DNA of 34,883 nt from Nocardioidaceae bacterium (GCA_030447805.1 JAUJOE010000015.1:1-34883); one strand, 5' to 3'. Shown: positions 10,325 to 19,126, counted from the stretch's first letter. Numbers and translations: made by a program. Notes: a model not told the origin generated them from the letters alone.

Positions 10325-11028
10325 GGCGAGACCGGGCGGGGCGAGTTTGTCGAGATCAGGTCGGCGAGGAAGGGGTTGGTGGCGCGTTCCCGCCCGATGG
10401 TGGTCCGCGGGCCGTGGCCGGGCAGCACAACGATCGAGTCGTCGAGCGGCAGCACCTTGTCGGCGAGACTGCGCAGCATGGTGGCGGTGTCGCCGCCGGG
10501 CAGGTCGGTGCGGCCGATCGACCCGGCGAAGAGCAAGTCGCCCGAGAACAAGACAGCCGCCACGTCGGCCCCATCGTCGTATGGGCTGGTGAACGTGATC
10601 GAGCCGGGGGTGTGGCCTGGAGTGTGATCGACGGTGAACGACAATCCAGCGACGTCGATCGCGTCGCCGTCACCCACCTCCGACACCTCGGCGGGCTCAC
10701 CGAAGGTGTAGCTGCCGCCGAGGAGCAGGCCTGCACTTTCGGCCGAGATCCCGGCCATCGGGTCGGTCAGCAGGTGCCGGTCGGCGGGGTGGACGTAGGC
10801 CGCCGCCTCGTAGGCCCCGGCCACCGGCGCCACGCAGAACATGTGGTCGATGTGCCCATGGGTGACGAGGACCGCAGCCGGTCGCAGCCGATGCTCTCGT
10901 ACGACGTCCGCGACTCCGTCCTGGGCATGCATCCCTGGGTCGATGACCACGCATTCCTCGCTCGGGCCTGCCGCTACGACGTAGCAGTTGGTGGCCCACG
11001 GACCGGCCGGAAAGGCAGCGATGAGCAT
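10321..11028 (-). CDS. Metallo-beta-lactamase-fold hydrolase, glyoxalase II-like
   Basis: 235-residue MBL-fold protein. The metal site is complete: THGHIDH (His57, His59, Asp61, His62), HTPGHTPGS, FSGDLLF and LPGHGPRTTIGRERATNPF. The 'GRTDLPGGD' and 'RERATNPF' segments match the short glyoxalase II-like (YcbL/GloB2-type) group, expected to hydrolyse S-acyl thiol esters. An AGGAG site lies about 12 bases before ATG 11028. It overlaps hisS by ATGA and is the first gene of the hydrolase-hisS-aspS unit. This hydrolase-hisS pairing also occurs in mycobacteria and streptomycetes. The substrate is not determinable here. Confidence 0.88.
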   Translation of the reverse strand: MLIAAFPAGPWATNCYVVAAGPSEECVVIDPGMHAQDGVADVVREHRLRPAAVLVTHGHIDHMFCVAPVAGAYEAAAYVHPADRHLLTDPMAGISAESAGLLLGGSYTFGEPAEVSEVGDGDAIDVAGLSFTVDHTPGHTPGSITFTSPYDDGADVAAVLFSGDLLFAGSIGRTDLPGGDTATMLRSLADKVLPLDDSIVVLPGHGPRTTIGRERATNPFLADLISTNSPRPVSP

Positions 11029-11084
11029 CGGGGGTGAGGTCTCCTGGGAATGGTACGGCGTCTCGGTTCGCCGTCCGGCCGGTC

Positions 11085-11115
11085 AGCCGCTCGGCTGGCC
11101 GAGCCGCTCGGCTGG
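11085..11115. repeat. Short direct repeat in the divergent gap before the hydrolase gene
   Basis: A 14-base unit (AGCCGCTCGGCTGG) occurs at 11085-11098 and 11102-11115, period 17, in the 240-base region between the hydrolase gene (minus) and the anchor protein gene (plus). Each unit is itself partly self-complementary (AGCCG..CGGCT). It could be an operator-like site or a chance GC-rich duplication. I see no convincing -35/-10 pair in this gap. Confidence 0.4.
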
Positions 11116-11268
11116 TCGCTGGGAAGCCTATCGAGCCGGAACTGCCTCGCCGACTTCGGTGTGCAAGCCACAGCTCGGTCACAATTGGCCTGATCTGGCC
11201 AGCTGCCGCCCTCGGTGCTCCTAGACTGTGCAGCCGGTCAACCGCCAGGTGGCGGGCGGAGGTTAGCG

Positions 11269-11673
11269 GTGGCAACGAACAAGCAGCGGCAGCGGCAGGT
11301 CGCGCGCGCTCGGTGGGAGCGGCAGCAGGCCCGCCGCGCCGCCGAGGCTGCCCGCCGGCGCAAGCGGCGGATCGTCGTAGGCATCGTCGTGGGCCTCGTG
11401 CTCGCCGGCTTGCTCGGTTGGCTCGTCTTCTACATCGTGACCAACGAGAACGCCCGCGACCAGCAGCCCAACCCACCGGTTGAGACAGACGTGCCAAGCG
11501 TCACGCTGCCGACCGAGCCGACACCGGGCGGGTCGCCGGCGCCCACCGGTGCCACTCCGACGACTGAGGGGCCAACGACGCAGGAGACGGCCCCAACGCC
11601 GAAGAACACGACGGCAACCTCGCCGGCCGGCAACAGAGGGTCTGACGGCAGTACGCCCGGAACTCCACGATGA
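11269..11673 (+). CDS. Single-pass membrane protein resembling the N-terminus of actinobacterial cyclophilins, cyclophilin domain absent
   Basis: 134 residues starting at GTG 11269, with GGAGG six bases upstream. The very basic cytoplasmic head (ATNKQRQRQVARARWERQQ...) is followed by one transmembrane helix (about 35-57) and a Pro/Thr/Ser-rich tail to the end. This head-helix-linker layout is that of the secreted peptidyl-prolyl isomerase (Rv2582-type) encoded at this position near relA in actinobacteria, but here the catalytic domain is missing. The gene stops and the DUF349 gene begins in an ATGA overlap, so no hidden domain in another frame fits in between. It may be a domain-loss remnant or a small anchored protein with a new role. 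The topology call is firm; the ancestry is inferred. Confidence 0.75.
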   Translation: MATNKQRQRQVARARWERQQARRAAEAARRRKRRIVVGIVVGLVLAGLLGWLVFYIVTNENARDQQPNPPVETDVPSVTLPTEPTPGGSPAPTGATPTTEGPTTQETAPTPKNTTATSPAGNRGSDGSTPGTPR

Positions 11674-12911
11674 CCGATCCCGGCGCGCCAACCGAGTTCG
11701 GCCGCGTCGACGGCGACGGCACCGTGTATGTGCGGACGTCAGCCGGTGAGCGTGCGGTCGGTCAGTGGGCAGCCGGCGACCCCGCGGCGGCGTTGGCGTT
11801 CTACCGCAAGCGTTTCGAGGGGCTGGAGGTCGAGGTCGACCTGCTCGAGCGACGTACGAAGGCTGGTGCCCTGTCGCCCGAAGACGCCCAGCAAGCCGCC
11901 CGCAAGCTGCGCCGCGGAGTCAGCGAGGCGCAGGCGGTTGGGGACCTGGACGCGTTGCTGCTCCGCATCGACGCGATGGAACCGCTGATTGCTGAACGCA
12001 AGGAGGCGCGCCGGGCGGAACGCGCCGCCAAGGCGGCGGAGACCAAGCGGGCCAAGGAGCGCATCGTCGAGGATGCCGAGCGGTTGGCGGCCAGCAACGA
12101 CTGGCGGCAGGGGGCGGACCGGTTGCGCGAGATGCTATCAACCTGGAAGGCGCTTCCCCGGATCGACAGGGCTACCGACGACGCGCTGTGGCACCGCTTC
12201 TCGGCGGCCCGCACGACGTACACCCGTCGACGTAAACAGCACTTCACCGACCTCAACGAGAAGCGGGACGCCGCCTCGGCGACCAAGGAGAAGCTCGTCG
12301 CCGAAGCCGAGGCGCTGTCGGGCTTGACCGACTGGGGCGAGACCGCGCGGGCCTATCGGGACCTGATGAGCCGATGGAAGGCTGCCGGCAGTACCCACAG
12401 GGCAGTTGACGATGCGCTGTGGACCCGGTTCCGGGCCGCCCAGGACGCTTTCTTCACCGCCCGTGACGCAGTCACCGCCCGGGCGGACGCTGAGTACGCC
12501 GCCAACGCAGCGACGAAGCGGCAACTGTTGGCCGAGGCGGAGAAGCTGCTTCCTGTCCGCGATCCGAAAGCGGCACGCGAGGGGTTCCGCGAGCTGGCGC
12601 AGCGGTGGGATACCGCAGGGAAGGCTTCCCGGAACGAGACCAAGGACCTCGAGGCGCGCTTCGCTCGGGTGGAGCAGGCCATCCGGGGCGCCGAGGAGGA
12701 CCGATGGCGGCGCAGCAATCCCGAGGGGCACGCCCGGGCCGCGGCGACAGTCACCCAGCTAGAAGCGGCAATCGCGGGCGCGCGCGCCAGGCTGGAACAG
12801 GCGCTGGCCCGCGGTGACGAGCGGGCAGCCGCTCAGGCGCGAGCCGACCTCACCGCCCGCGAGTCCTGGCTCCTGAGCGCCCGGCAGGCCCTCGACGAGT
12901 TCAGCGGCTAG
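11670..12911 (+). CDS. DUF349 domain-containing coiled-coil protein
   Basis: 413 residues, almost entirely charged and helical, without signal or membrane segment. Repeated units of about 70-75 residues are visible, each with a 'W+...A.+ID/HRATDDALWHRF' type core: around 'TWKALPRIDRATDDALWHRF', 'RWKAAGSTHRAVDDALWTRF' and 'RWDTAGKASRNETKDLEARF'. These are the DUF349 repeats. A long Ala/Arg/Glu coiled-coil segment precedes and follows them. The gene lies next to relA in many actinobacteria. No biochemical function is established that I can name. It starts at ATG 11670 overlapping the upstream stop and ends convergent to relA. Confidence 0.87.
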   Translation: MTDPGAPTEFGRVDGDGTVYVRTSAGERAVGQWAAGDPAAALAFYRKRFEGLEVEVDLLERRTKAGALSPEDAQQAARKLRRGVSEAQAVGDLDALLLRIDAMEPLIAERKEARRAERAAKAAETKRAKERIVEDAERLAASNDWRQGADRLREMLSTWKALPRIDRATDDALWHRFSAARTTYTRRRKQHFTDLNEKRDAASATKEKLVAEAEALSGLTDWGETARAYRDLMSRWKAAGSTHRAVDDALWTRFRAAQDAFFTARDAVTARADAEYAANAATKRQLLAEAEKLLPVRDPKAAREGFRELAQRWDTAGKASRNETKDLEARFARVEQAIRGAEEDRWRRSNPEGHARAAATVTQLEAAIAGARARLEQALARGDERAAAQARADLTARESWLLSARQALDEFSG

Positions 12912-12950
12912 CCACTGCACCTATTGCACCCGGTTTACGACTCCTGGCCC

Positions 12951-12986
12951 CTCCGCCACCTCCGTGCCCCTTGACGGAGGGCGGAG
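12951..12986. terminator. Strong hairpin between convergent DUF349 gene and relA
   Basis: The stem CTCCGC-(CA)-CCTCCGT (12951-12965) pairs with ACGGAGG-GCGGAG (12974-12986), 13 bp with a two-base bulge and an eight-base loop. It lies 40 bases after the DUF349 stop. No long U-run follows on either strand, so this is a hairpin-type terminator or mRNA 3' end by position rather than a classical intrinsic one. Confidence 0.6.
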
Positions 12987-13028
12987 CTTGTGGGGCGCCG
13001 CTGGGCCCGGGTCACTGAGTCCGCCGTA

Positions 13029-13067
13029 GCAGGTAAACAAAAGGTCATCTCCTGACACCTTGTTTAC
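13029..13067. repeat. Palindromic AT-containing repeat element, copy 1
   Basis: An imperfect inverted repeat: arm 13033-13047 (GTAAACAAAAGGTCA), centre TCTCC, arm 13053-13067 (TGACACCTTGTTTAC). The 13 bases GCAGGTAAACAAA at 13029-13041 recur exactly at 24725-24737 in another intergenic region, again as the left arm of a palindrome. Its AT-rich core stands out from the GC-rich surroundings. This suggests a dispersed REP-like element family. Confidence 0.7.
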
Positions 13068-13105
13068 AAGTGCCGGACACAGCGTTTACAAGTGCCGGAC
13101 ACAGC
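13062..13105. repeat. Perfect 22-bp tandem repeat, two units
   Basis: GTTTACAAGTGCCGGACACAGC is present twice back to back (13062-13083 and 13084-13105), and its first six bases appear once more at 13133-13138 across the relA stop codon. The unit shares GTTTAC and AAGTGCC(A)GG with the palindromic element, so it looks like partial duplication of that element's arm. Confidence 0.85.
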
Positions 13106-13132
13106 GTGGCGCGCCGCTAGCCCGGGCGCCAC
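13106..13132 (-). terminator. Hairpin directly after relA stop
   Basis: GTGGCGC (13106-13112) pairs with GCGCCAC (13126-13132), 7 bp with a 13-base GC-rich loop. On the minus strand it begins two bases after the relA TAA. No U-run follows. Probably a 3' end structure of the long rel-side operon. Confidence 0.5.
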
Positions 13133-13134
13133 GT

Positions 13135-15450
13135 TTACTGGGTGACGCGGTAGGCGTCGAAGACACCGTCCACGGTGCGCACGGCCTTGAGCACGTGTCC
13201 GAGGTGGGCCGGGTCGGCCATCTCGAAGGTGAAGCGGCTCTTGGCGATGCGGTTGCGGCTGGTGGCCACGGTCGCAGACAAGATGTTGACGTGGACGTCG
13301 GACAGCACCCGGGTGATGTCGCTGAGCAGACCGGCGCGGTCGAGCGCCTCGACCTGAATGGCCGCCAAGAACATCGACTGCGACGTCGGCGCCCACTCGA
13401 CCCCGACCAGCCGACCGGGCTGAGTTGACAGGCTCTTCATGTTGCTGCAGTCGACCCGGTGAACCGACACGCCGTCTCCGCGGGTGACGAAGCCGACGAT
13501 GTCGTCGCCCGGCACCGGGGTGCAGCAGCGCGCGAGTTTCACCAAGACGTCGGAGAGCCCCTTGACGATGACGCCGGCGTCTCCGCGCGGAGCCAGCTTG
13601 CGGCGCTCGCGCTCGCTGGTGATCCTGACGGTTTCGGCGGCCTCGTCGGCGGCCGCCTCATCGCCGCCGAAGACCTCCAGGATGCGGCGTATGACCGCCT
13701 GTGCCGTGGTGTTGCCTTCGCCGATCGCGGCGTACAGCGCGGTGACGTCAGGGTGCCGCAGATCTGCCGCGACAACCGACAGCGTGTCGTGGGTGAGCAT
13801 GCGCTGCAACGGCAAGCCCTCGCGGCGCATCAGCCGCGCCAGGGCCTCCTTGCCCTGCTCGATGGCCTCCTCGCGCCGCTCCTTGGTGAAGAACTGGCGG
13901 ATCTTGTTGCGCGCGCGGGGGCTCTTGACGAACGTCAGCCAGTCGCGGCTGGGAGCTGCGTTCTCCGACTTGGAGGTGAAGATCTCGACGACGTCGCCGT
14001 TGTCGAGCTCTGACTCGAGCGGCACCAGCCGACCGTTGACGCGGCCGCCGATGCAGCGGTGGCCTACCTCGGTGTGGATCGCATAGGCGAAGTCGACCGG
14101 GGTCGAGCCGGCGGGCAGCGCGATGACCTCACCGCGCGGGGTGAAGACGTAGACCTCTGTCGAGTTGATCTCGAACCGCAGCGAGTCCAAGAACTCACCG
14201 GGGTCCTGGGTCTCCTTCTGCCAGTCAAGGAGCTGGCGCACCCACGCCATGTCACCCGTCGCGCCGTCGGCGCGCGCCAGCGACCCGTCGGTGTCGAGCC
14301 CGGCGCGGCCGTCCTCCTTGTACTTCCAGTGCGCGGCGACGCCGTACTCAGCCCGGCGGTGCATGCTGAACGTTCGGATCTGCAGCTCAACCGGTTTGCC
14401 GCCGGGCCCGATGACTGTCGTGTGCAGCGACTGGTACATGTTGAACTTCGGCATCGCGACGAAGTCCTTGAACCGTCCGGGCACGGGGTTCCACCGGGCG
14501 TGCAGTACGCCGAGTGCGGCGTAGCAGTCCCGCAACGACTCCGTCAGAACGCGGATGCCCACCAGGTCGTAGATGTCGGTGAACTCGCGGCCGCGGACGA
14601 TCATCTTCTGGTAGATCGAGTAGTAGTGCTTCGGCCGTCCCGTCACGGTGGCCTTGATCTTGGCCGCGCGCAGGTCGGCTTGCACCTGGTCGATCACGGT
14701 GGCGAGGAACTCATCACGCGCCGGCGCCCGCTCAGCGACCAGCCGCACGATCTCGTCGTACACCTTCGGGTGCAAGGTGGCGAAGGCGAGGTCCTCGAGC
14801 TCCCACTTCAGCGTGTTCATGCCGAGGCGGTGCGCGAGCGGAGCGTAGATCTCCAGCGTCTCGTCGGCGATGCGCGCCCGCTTCTCCGGTCGGAGGTAGT
14901 GCAACGTGCGCATGTTGTGCAACCGGTCGGCCAGCTTGATGACCAGGACCCGGATGTCCTTGCTCATCGCGACGACCATCTTGCGGATCGTCTCGGCCTG
15001 CGCCGCGTCGCCGTACTTGACCTTGTCGAGCTTGGTCACACCGTCGACGAGCTGGGCGACCTCGGTGCCGAAGTCGGCGGTGAGCTCGGCCAGGCTGTAG
15101 GCGGTGTCCTCTACCGTGTCGTGCAGCAGTGCAGCACACAGCGTCGGCGGGGTCATGCCGAGCTCGGCGAGGATCGTGGTCACCGCGAGCGGGTGGGTGA
15201 TGTACGGGTCACCGCTCTTGCGGGTCTGGCCGCGGTGGTGGAACTCGGCGATCCGGTACGCCTTCTCCAAGACGCTGACGTCGGCCTTGGGGTGGGTGTT
15301 GCGGACGATCCGGAACAACGGGTCGAGGACGGGCTCAGCCGAGGTCGTGCGGCCGATCCTGGCGAGCCGGGTGCGCATCCGGCTGGTCGGGGCAGCCAGC
15401 GCCTCCGCCGCCACCTTCTCGGCAGTCGAGGTAAGGACCTCGTCCGGCAC
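13135..15450 (-). CDS. relA: Bifunctional (p)ppGpp synthetase/hydrolase Rel
   Basis: Long RSH protein, 771 residues, stringent-response alarmone enzyme. N-terminal HD hydrolase: '[12 protein letters not shown]' and LLHDTVEDT. Synthetase domain: '[13 protein letters not shown]', 'DLVGIRVL', [20 protein letters not shown] and '[25 protein letters not shown]'. RFKD is the bifunctional-type (RxKD) motif, and the intact HD motif agrees. Then TGS ('[24 protein letters not shown]'), the conserved '[15 protein letters not shown]' segment and a C-terminal ACT domain. The start is GTG 15450 with AGGAG seven bases upstream. Seventy-five bases separate it from the apt stop, with a small hairpin between. 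No frame breaks. Firm. Confidence 0.97.
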   Translation of the reverse strand: MPDEVLTSTAEKVAAEALAAPTSRMRTRLARIGRTTSAEPVLDPLFRIVRNTHPKADVSVLEKAYRIAEFHHRGQTRKSGDPYITHPLAVTTILAELGMTPPTLCAALLHDTVEDTAYSLAELTADFGTEVAQLVDGVTKLDKVKYGDAAQAETIRKMVVAMSKDIRVLVIKLADRLHNMRTLHYLRPEKRARIADETLEIYAPLAHRLGMNTLKWELEDLAFATLHPKVYDEIVRLVAERAPARDEFLATVIDQVQADLRAAKIKATVTGRPKHYYSIYQKMIVRGREFTDIYDLVGIRVLTESLRDCYAALGVLHARWNPVPGRFKDFVAMPKFNMYQSLHTTVIGPGGKPVELQIRTFSMHRRAEYGVAAHWKYKEDGRAGLDTDGSLARADGATGDMAWVRQLLDWQKETQDPGEFLDSLRFEINSTEVYVFTPRGEVIALPAGSTPVDFAYAIHTEVGHRCIGGRVNGRLVPLESELDNGDVVEIFTSKSENAAPSRDWLTFVKSPRARNKIRQFFTKERREEAIEQGKEALARLMRREGLPLQRMLTHDTLSVVAADLRHPDVTALYAAIGEGNTTAQAVIRRILEVFGGDEAAADEAAETVRITSERERRKLAPRGDAGVIVKGLSDVLVKLARCCTPVPGDDIVGFVTRGDGVSVHRVDCSNMKSLSTQPGRLVGVEWAPTSQSMFLAAIQVEALDRAGLLSDITRVLSDVHVNILSATVATSRNRIAKSRFTFEMADPAHLGHVLKAVRTVDGVFDAYRVTQ

Positions 15451-15465
15451 GTCGCGCTCCTGCTG

Positions 15466-15483
15466 CTGGGGTGAAACCCCCAG
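15466..15483 (-). promoter_or_regulatory. Leader hairpin just upstream of relA
   Basis: CTGGGG (minus strand 15483-15478) pairs perfectly with CCCCAG (15471-15466), loop of six. It sits 16 bases before the relA start, close to the AGGAG site, within the 75-base apt-relA gap. It could tune translation or partly end upstream transcription. The role is inferred; only the structure is seen. Confidence 0.45.
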
Positions 15484-15525
15484 TCTAGACGCCGCGGCGA
15501 CAGCTGGGTCGGTGCAGCGCGGGGG

Positions 15526-16080
15526 CTAAACCCGCAGCAGCGCCGACAGCGGGTGAGCGGCCAGCCGCTGAGCGCCACCGAGAAAGCCCAGCTCGATCAG
15601 CACGGCGAAACCGTGCACAACGGCGCCAGAGCGGCGCACGAGCTCGGCGCTCGCCTCCAGGGTTCCCCCGGTGGCCAGCACGTCGTCGACAACCAAGACC
15701 CGGTCGCCCGACGTGAGCGCATCCTGGTGGATCTCCAGGACCGCCTCGCCGTACTCGAGCACACACGACTGGCTGTACACGGCACCGGGCAGCTTGCCGG
15801 CTTTGCGCACCGGCACAAAACCGGCACCCAGCGCCAACGCCACCGGAGCCGCCAAGATGAAGCCCCGCGCCTCGATACCCGCCACCTTGTCGACCACCGC
15901 AGCGCCGGAATCGTCGCGGCCAGCCCGCGCCAGTGCCTCCACCGCGGCCGTGAAACCGCGATGGTCGGCGAGCAGCGGCGAGATGTCCTTGAAGACGATC
16001 CCGGGCTCGGGAAAGTCGGGCACGTCACGGATCAGATCCCCGAGCAGAGTGGTCAGCTCTGTCCCGGCGGCGGCCGTCAT
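15526..16080 (-). CDS. apt: Adenine phosphoribosyltransferase
   Basis: 184 residues; makes AMP from adenine and PRPP in purine salvage. 'RDVPDFPEPGIVFKDISPLLAD' (cut here) carries the adenine-side FPxPGIxFKD motif, then 'GIEARGFILAAPVALALGAGFVPVRK' and the PRPP-binding loop VLVVDDVLATGGT. ATG 16080 overlaps the secF stop (ATGA). The same frame is open far upstream over secF, but the family start and the overlap fix this one. Position between rel and secF is the standard actinobacterial arrangement. Firm. Confidence 0.95.
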   Translation of the reverse strand: MTAAAGTELTTLLGDLIRDVPDFPEPGIVFKDISPLLADHRGFTAAVEALARAGRDDSGAAVVDKVAGIEARGFILAAPVALALGAGFVPVRKAGKLPGAVYSQSCVLEYGEAVLEIHQDALTSGDRVLVVDDVLATGGTLEASAELVRRSGAVVHGFAVLIELGFLGGAQRLAAHPLSALLRV

Positions 16081-17234
16081 CTGCCCTTGCCCCGTTTGGA
16101 GCGCGGCTGGCGCTGCGGTTGGGTGCGCTTGGCGGTTGCGCTGCTCACCGGACGTGGCGCTGTCTTGGTGGCGACGGTCGCACCGGTCGGGCGGGGAGAG
16201 GGGGCAGTCACGGGTACGTCGGGGGTGCTGACCGCCGCAGCTCTCGTGGCCTGGCGCTCGGTGGCGCTGCGGCGCGCCGCGACCCGCTTGGCCTGAGCCT
16301 GCATGGCAGGTTCGCGCATCTTCAACTGCGCGAGCAGCGGCGTGGCGATGAAGATCGACGAGTAGGTGCCGGCCGCCATGCCGACGAACAGCGCCAGGGC
16401 GAGGTCCTTGAGCGGCCCCGACCCGAGCTGGAACACACCGACGTACAAGATGGCGCCCACGGGCAGCAGGGCGGCGATCGAGGTGTTGATCGACCGCACG
16501 AGGGTCTGGTTGACGGCGAGGTTGGCGCCCTCGGCGTACGTGCGACGCGTTGACGCGGTGATGCCGCGGGTGTTCTCGCGCACCTTGTCGAACACGACGA
16601 CGGTGTCGTAGAGGGAGTAGCCCAAGATCGTGAGGAACCCGGTGATGGTGGCCGGGCTGACCTCGAACTTGGCGAGTGAATAGACGCCGACGGTGATCAG
16701 CAGGTCGTGCGCCAACGCGACGATGGCCGCGACCGACATCCGCCACTCGCGGAAGTACGCCCAGATGAACAAGACGACGAGCACCACGAACACGGTGAGG
16801 CCGAGCAGCGCCTTGTTGGCGATGGCTTGGCCCCATGTGGGTCCGATGGAGGCTTTGCTGACCTCGGTGGCACCCGCGTCTTGAATGGCCTCTTGTACGA
16901 CGTTCGCCTCGTCGGGCGTGAGCGGCTCGGTCTGCACCCGGATGGCACTTTGCCCGGACGAAACCACCTGCGGGTTGGCGGCGGCCTCGATCCCGGTGCC
17001 GACAACGGCGTCGTTGACCTGTTTGACGTGATCGGAGGGGTTCGCTATCTGCGCGTTGAACTCGACACCCCCGCGGAACTCGATGCCGAAGTTCAGGGGG
17101 CGCAGCAGCAAGGCACCGATCGCGACCACCAGAATCGCCAACGAGATGAGGTACCAGGTCTTGCGGCGTCCGACGAAGTCGATCGCCACGTCGCCGCGGT
17201 AGAGCCGGGCGCCGATCTCTCCGAGCTTCGACAT
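16077..17234 (-). CDS. secF: Protein translocase subunit SecF
   Basis: 385 residues; membrane part of SecDF, which uses the proton gradient to pull exported proteins outward. Six helices are visible: one at about 26-45, then a periplasmic loop with NFGIEFRGGVEFN, then five in the C-terminal half including 'ITGFLTILGYSLYDTVVVFDKVREN', the SecF signature, and 'SINTSIAALLPVGAI'. The last 60 residues are a basic, Ala/Thr/Pro-rich cytoplasmic tail ending RSKRGKGR. ATG 17234 overlaps the secD stop (TGATG) with GGGAGG upstream. Firm. Confidence 0.96.
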   Translation of the reverse strand: MSKLGEIGARLYRGDVAIDFVGRRKTWYLISLAILVVAIGALLLRPLNFGIEFRGGVEFNAQIANPSDHVKQVNDAVVGTGIEAAANPQVVSSGQSAIRVQTEPLTPDEANVVQEAIQDAGATEVSKASIGPTWGQAIANKALLGLTVFVVLVVLFIWAYFREWRMSVAAIVALAHDLLITVGVYSLAKFEVSPATITGFLTILGYSLYDTVVVFDKVRENTRGITASTRRTYAEGANLAVNQTLVRSINTSIAALLPVGAILYVGVFQLGSGPLKDLALALFVGMAAGTYSSIFIATPLLAQLKMREPAMQAQAKRVAARRSATERQATRAAAVSTPDVPVTAPSPRPTGATVATKTAPRPVSSATAKRTQPQRQPRSKRGKGR

Positions 17235-19126
17235 CAGGCCTCCCCTGCCACCGGGCGTGGGCTTCGCCGCAGCGGCGGCATACCAAGATGCTGGCGGTCA
17301 AGCCCCGACCACTTGTGACCCTGCCCGAAGAACTTGGTGCGTGAGAGCAGGGTCACCATCGGCTTGGTGAAGAAGAACACCACGAACACGTCGATGAGCG
17401 TCGTCAGGCCGAGCGCGAACGCGAAACCCTTGACCACGCCGATGGCGAAGATGAACAGCACCAGGGCCGCCAGCATCGTCACCGCGTCGGCGGCGATGAT
17501 GGTGGCGCGGGCGCGAGCCCAACCGGTCTCGACCGAGGTCCGCAGCGTCTTCCCGTCGCGCACCTCGTCGCGCAACCGCTCGAAGTACACGATGAACGAG
17601 TCGGCGGTGATGCCGACCGCGACGATGAGACCGGCGATGCCGGGCAGGGTGAGCGTGAACCCGTAGGCCCAGCCGAGCAGCAGCACGCTGGCGTAAACGA
17701 GGAGGCCGGCGATAAGCAGCGACGCGATCACGACCAGGCCGAGCCCGCGGTAGTAGGCGAGACAGTAGACGACGACGAGCAGTAGACCGATGACCCCGGC
17801 GATCAGGCCGGCTTGCAGCTGGTTGCTCGCCAGCTCGGGGCCTTCGTTGGTGACCTGCTGGATCTCAAAGCTCAGTGGCAGCGCGCCGTACTTCAACGAG
17901 TTCGCCAAGGCACTAGCCGAGTCTTGGGTGAACGGGTCTGCCTCGCTGCCCGTGATCTGCGCCTGACCGGTGAGGATCGGTTCGTCGACGACCGGGTCTG
18001 AGATCACCACGGTGTCGAGCACGATCGCGAACTGTTCTTGCTGCCCGGTCATCGGGTTGGTCTTGCTGGCGATCGCGCTGGTGATGTCGGCGAAAATCTC
18101 GGATGCCTCGTCGTTGAAGTCGAGGCTGACGACGTACTCCGTGCCGGTCTGCGGCAACTCCGCGGTGGCATTGTCGAGCTGGGTGCCTTCGATCATGGCC
18201 GGCCCCAGCAGGTACTTGAAGCCCTCCTCGTTGCAGGCGAGCAGCGGTTGGCTCGGGATGTCTTGCTCCTGCGCCACCGCGCCGGCCTCGGGACACCTGA
18301 AGGCGAGGAACTTCTGCTGCCACTCCGCCGACGGCTGCCAGTTCAGCGGGTCCGGGATCTGCTCGAGGTCAGGCGGCAGCAGGGCCGTGGGCGGGCCACC
18401 GGTGGTCGGCGCTCCCGGAGTCCCGCCAGGCGTCGTCGGCACGGTCGTCGGCGCCGGGGTCGTCGGCGCGGGAGTGGTCGGGGTCTCTGTGGGGCTTGCC
18501 GTGTCCGCCGTTGGGGTCGGCGTCGTCCTCTTGCCGAACCAACGCGCGGCGGCGCGGTTCTTGCTCGGGCTGGGCTCGCCCGTCGGGGCTGTTATCACCG
18601 GCGGCTCGGTGGTCGTGGGCGATGGGGTCGCGGGCGACGGCGTCTTGGGCGACGACGTGCCCTTGGGGGTGCTCGCGGTCTCGTTGGGCGCTGGGGAGGT
18701 GCCGGCGGTGTCGGGGGGGGTTGTCGGGACAGCAGATGGCTGCGGCAGGGGTGGTCCCTGGACCAGCTCGACGAGCCGGAACCGGAGCTGCGCGGTCGAC
18801 CCGAGGGTGCGCTCGAGGTCCTTGTTTCCCGCACCGGGGATCTCGACGATGATGATGTCCTCGCCCTGGGTGGTGACCTCCGCTTCGGCCACGCCTGCAC
18901 CGTTGACGCGGGAGCTGATGATGCCGACCGCTTCGTCGAGCTTGGCCCGGGTGACCCCTCCCCCGGTGTCGGTCTTTGCCTGCAAGGTGATGCGGGTGCC
19001 GCCTTGCAGGTCAAGCCCGAGCTTGGGCTTCCAGCTGCCGATCGCTGCAGCGGCCGCGAACATGGCGAGCACGACGGCGAGGAAAAGGGCGAGCGTGCGG
19101 CCTGGACGCGATGTCTTGGTCGCCAC
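17234..19126 (-). CDS. secD: Protein translocase subunit SecD with long Pro/Thr-rich insertion
   Basis: 630 residues from GTG 19126 (GAGGAG eight bases upstream). The first helix is about 10-31, then LGLDLQGGTRI (37-47), the P1 domain, and five C-terminal helices with 'GLIVAVGITADSFIVYFERLRDE' (cut here), the SecD signature. Between about residues 124 and 250 the periplasmic P1 domain is interrupted by a low-complexity stretch rich in Pro, Thr and Ser, itself broken by a short basic segment (KNRAAARWFGKR). Pro-rich inserts are known in actinobacterial SecD; about 125 residues is long. No yajC lies between this gene and ruvB, where it is usual. Confidence 0.95.
   Translation of the reverse strand: MATKTSRPGRTLALFLAVVLAMFAAAAAIGSWKPKLGLDLQGGTRITLQAKTDTGGGVTRAKLDEAVGIISSRVNGAGVAEAEVTTQGEDIIIVEIPGAGNKDLERTLGSTAQLRFRLVELVQGPPLPQPSAVPTTPPDTAGTSPAPNETASTPKGTSSPKTPSPATPSPTTTEPPVITAPTGEPSPSKNRAAARWFGKRTTPTPTADTASPTETPTTPAPTTPAPTTVPTTPGGTPGAPTTGGPPTALLPPDLEQIPDPLNWQPSAEWQQKFLAFRCPEAGAVAQEQDIPSQPLLACNEEGFKYLLGPAMIEGTQLDNATAELPQTGTEYVVSLDFNDEASEIFADITSAIASKTNPMTGQQEQFAIVLDTVVISDPVVDEPILTGQAQITGSEADPFTQDSASALANSLKYGALPLSFEIQQVTNEGPELASNQLQAGLIAGVIGLLLVVVYCLAYYRGLGLVVIASLLIAGLLVYASVLLLGWAYGFTLTLPGIAGLIVAVGITADSFIVYFERLRDEVRDGKTLRTSVETGWARARATIIAADAVTMLAALVLFIFAIGVVKGFAFALGLTTLIDVFVVFFFTKPMVTLLSRTKFFGQGHKWSGLDRQHLGMPPLRRSPRPVAGEA

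Noticed and set aside
14059..15474. A 471-codon open frame antisense to relA
   Set aside because: No family resemblance, Arg/Val/Asp-rich composition typical of reverse-strand shadows, and relA is intact and certain on the other strand.
15526..17301. A 591-codon reading that would extend apt through secF
   Set aside because: The upstream part is an out-of-frame reading of secF; apt has a family-typical start at 16080 in an ATGA overlap.
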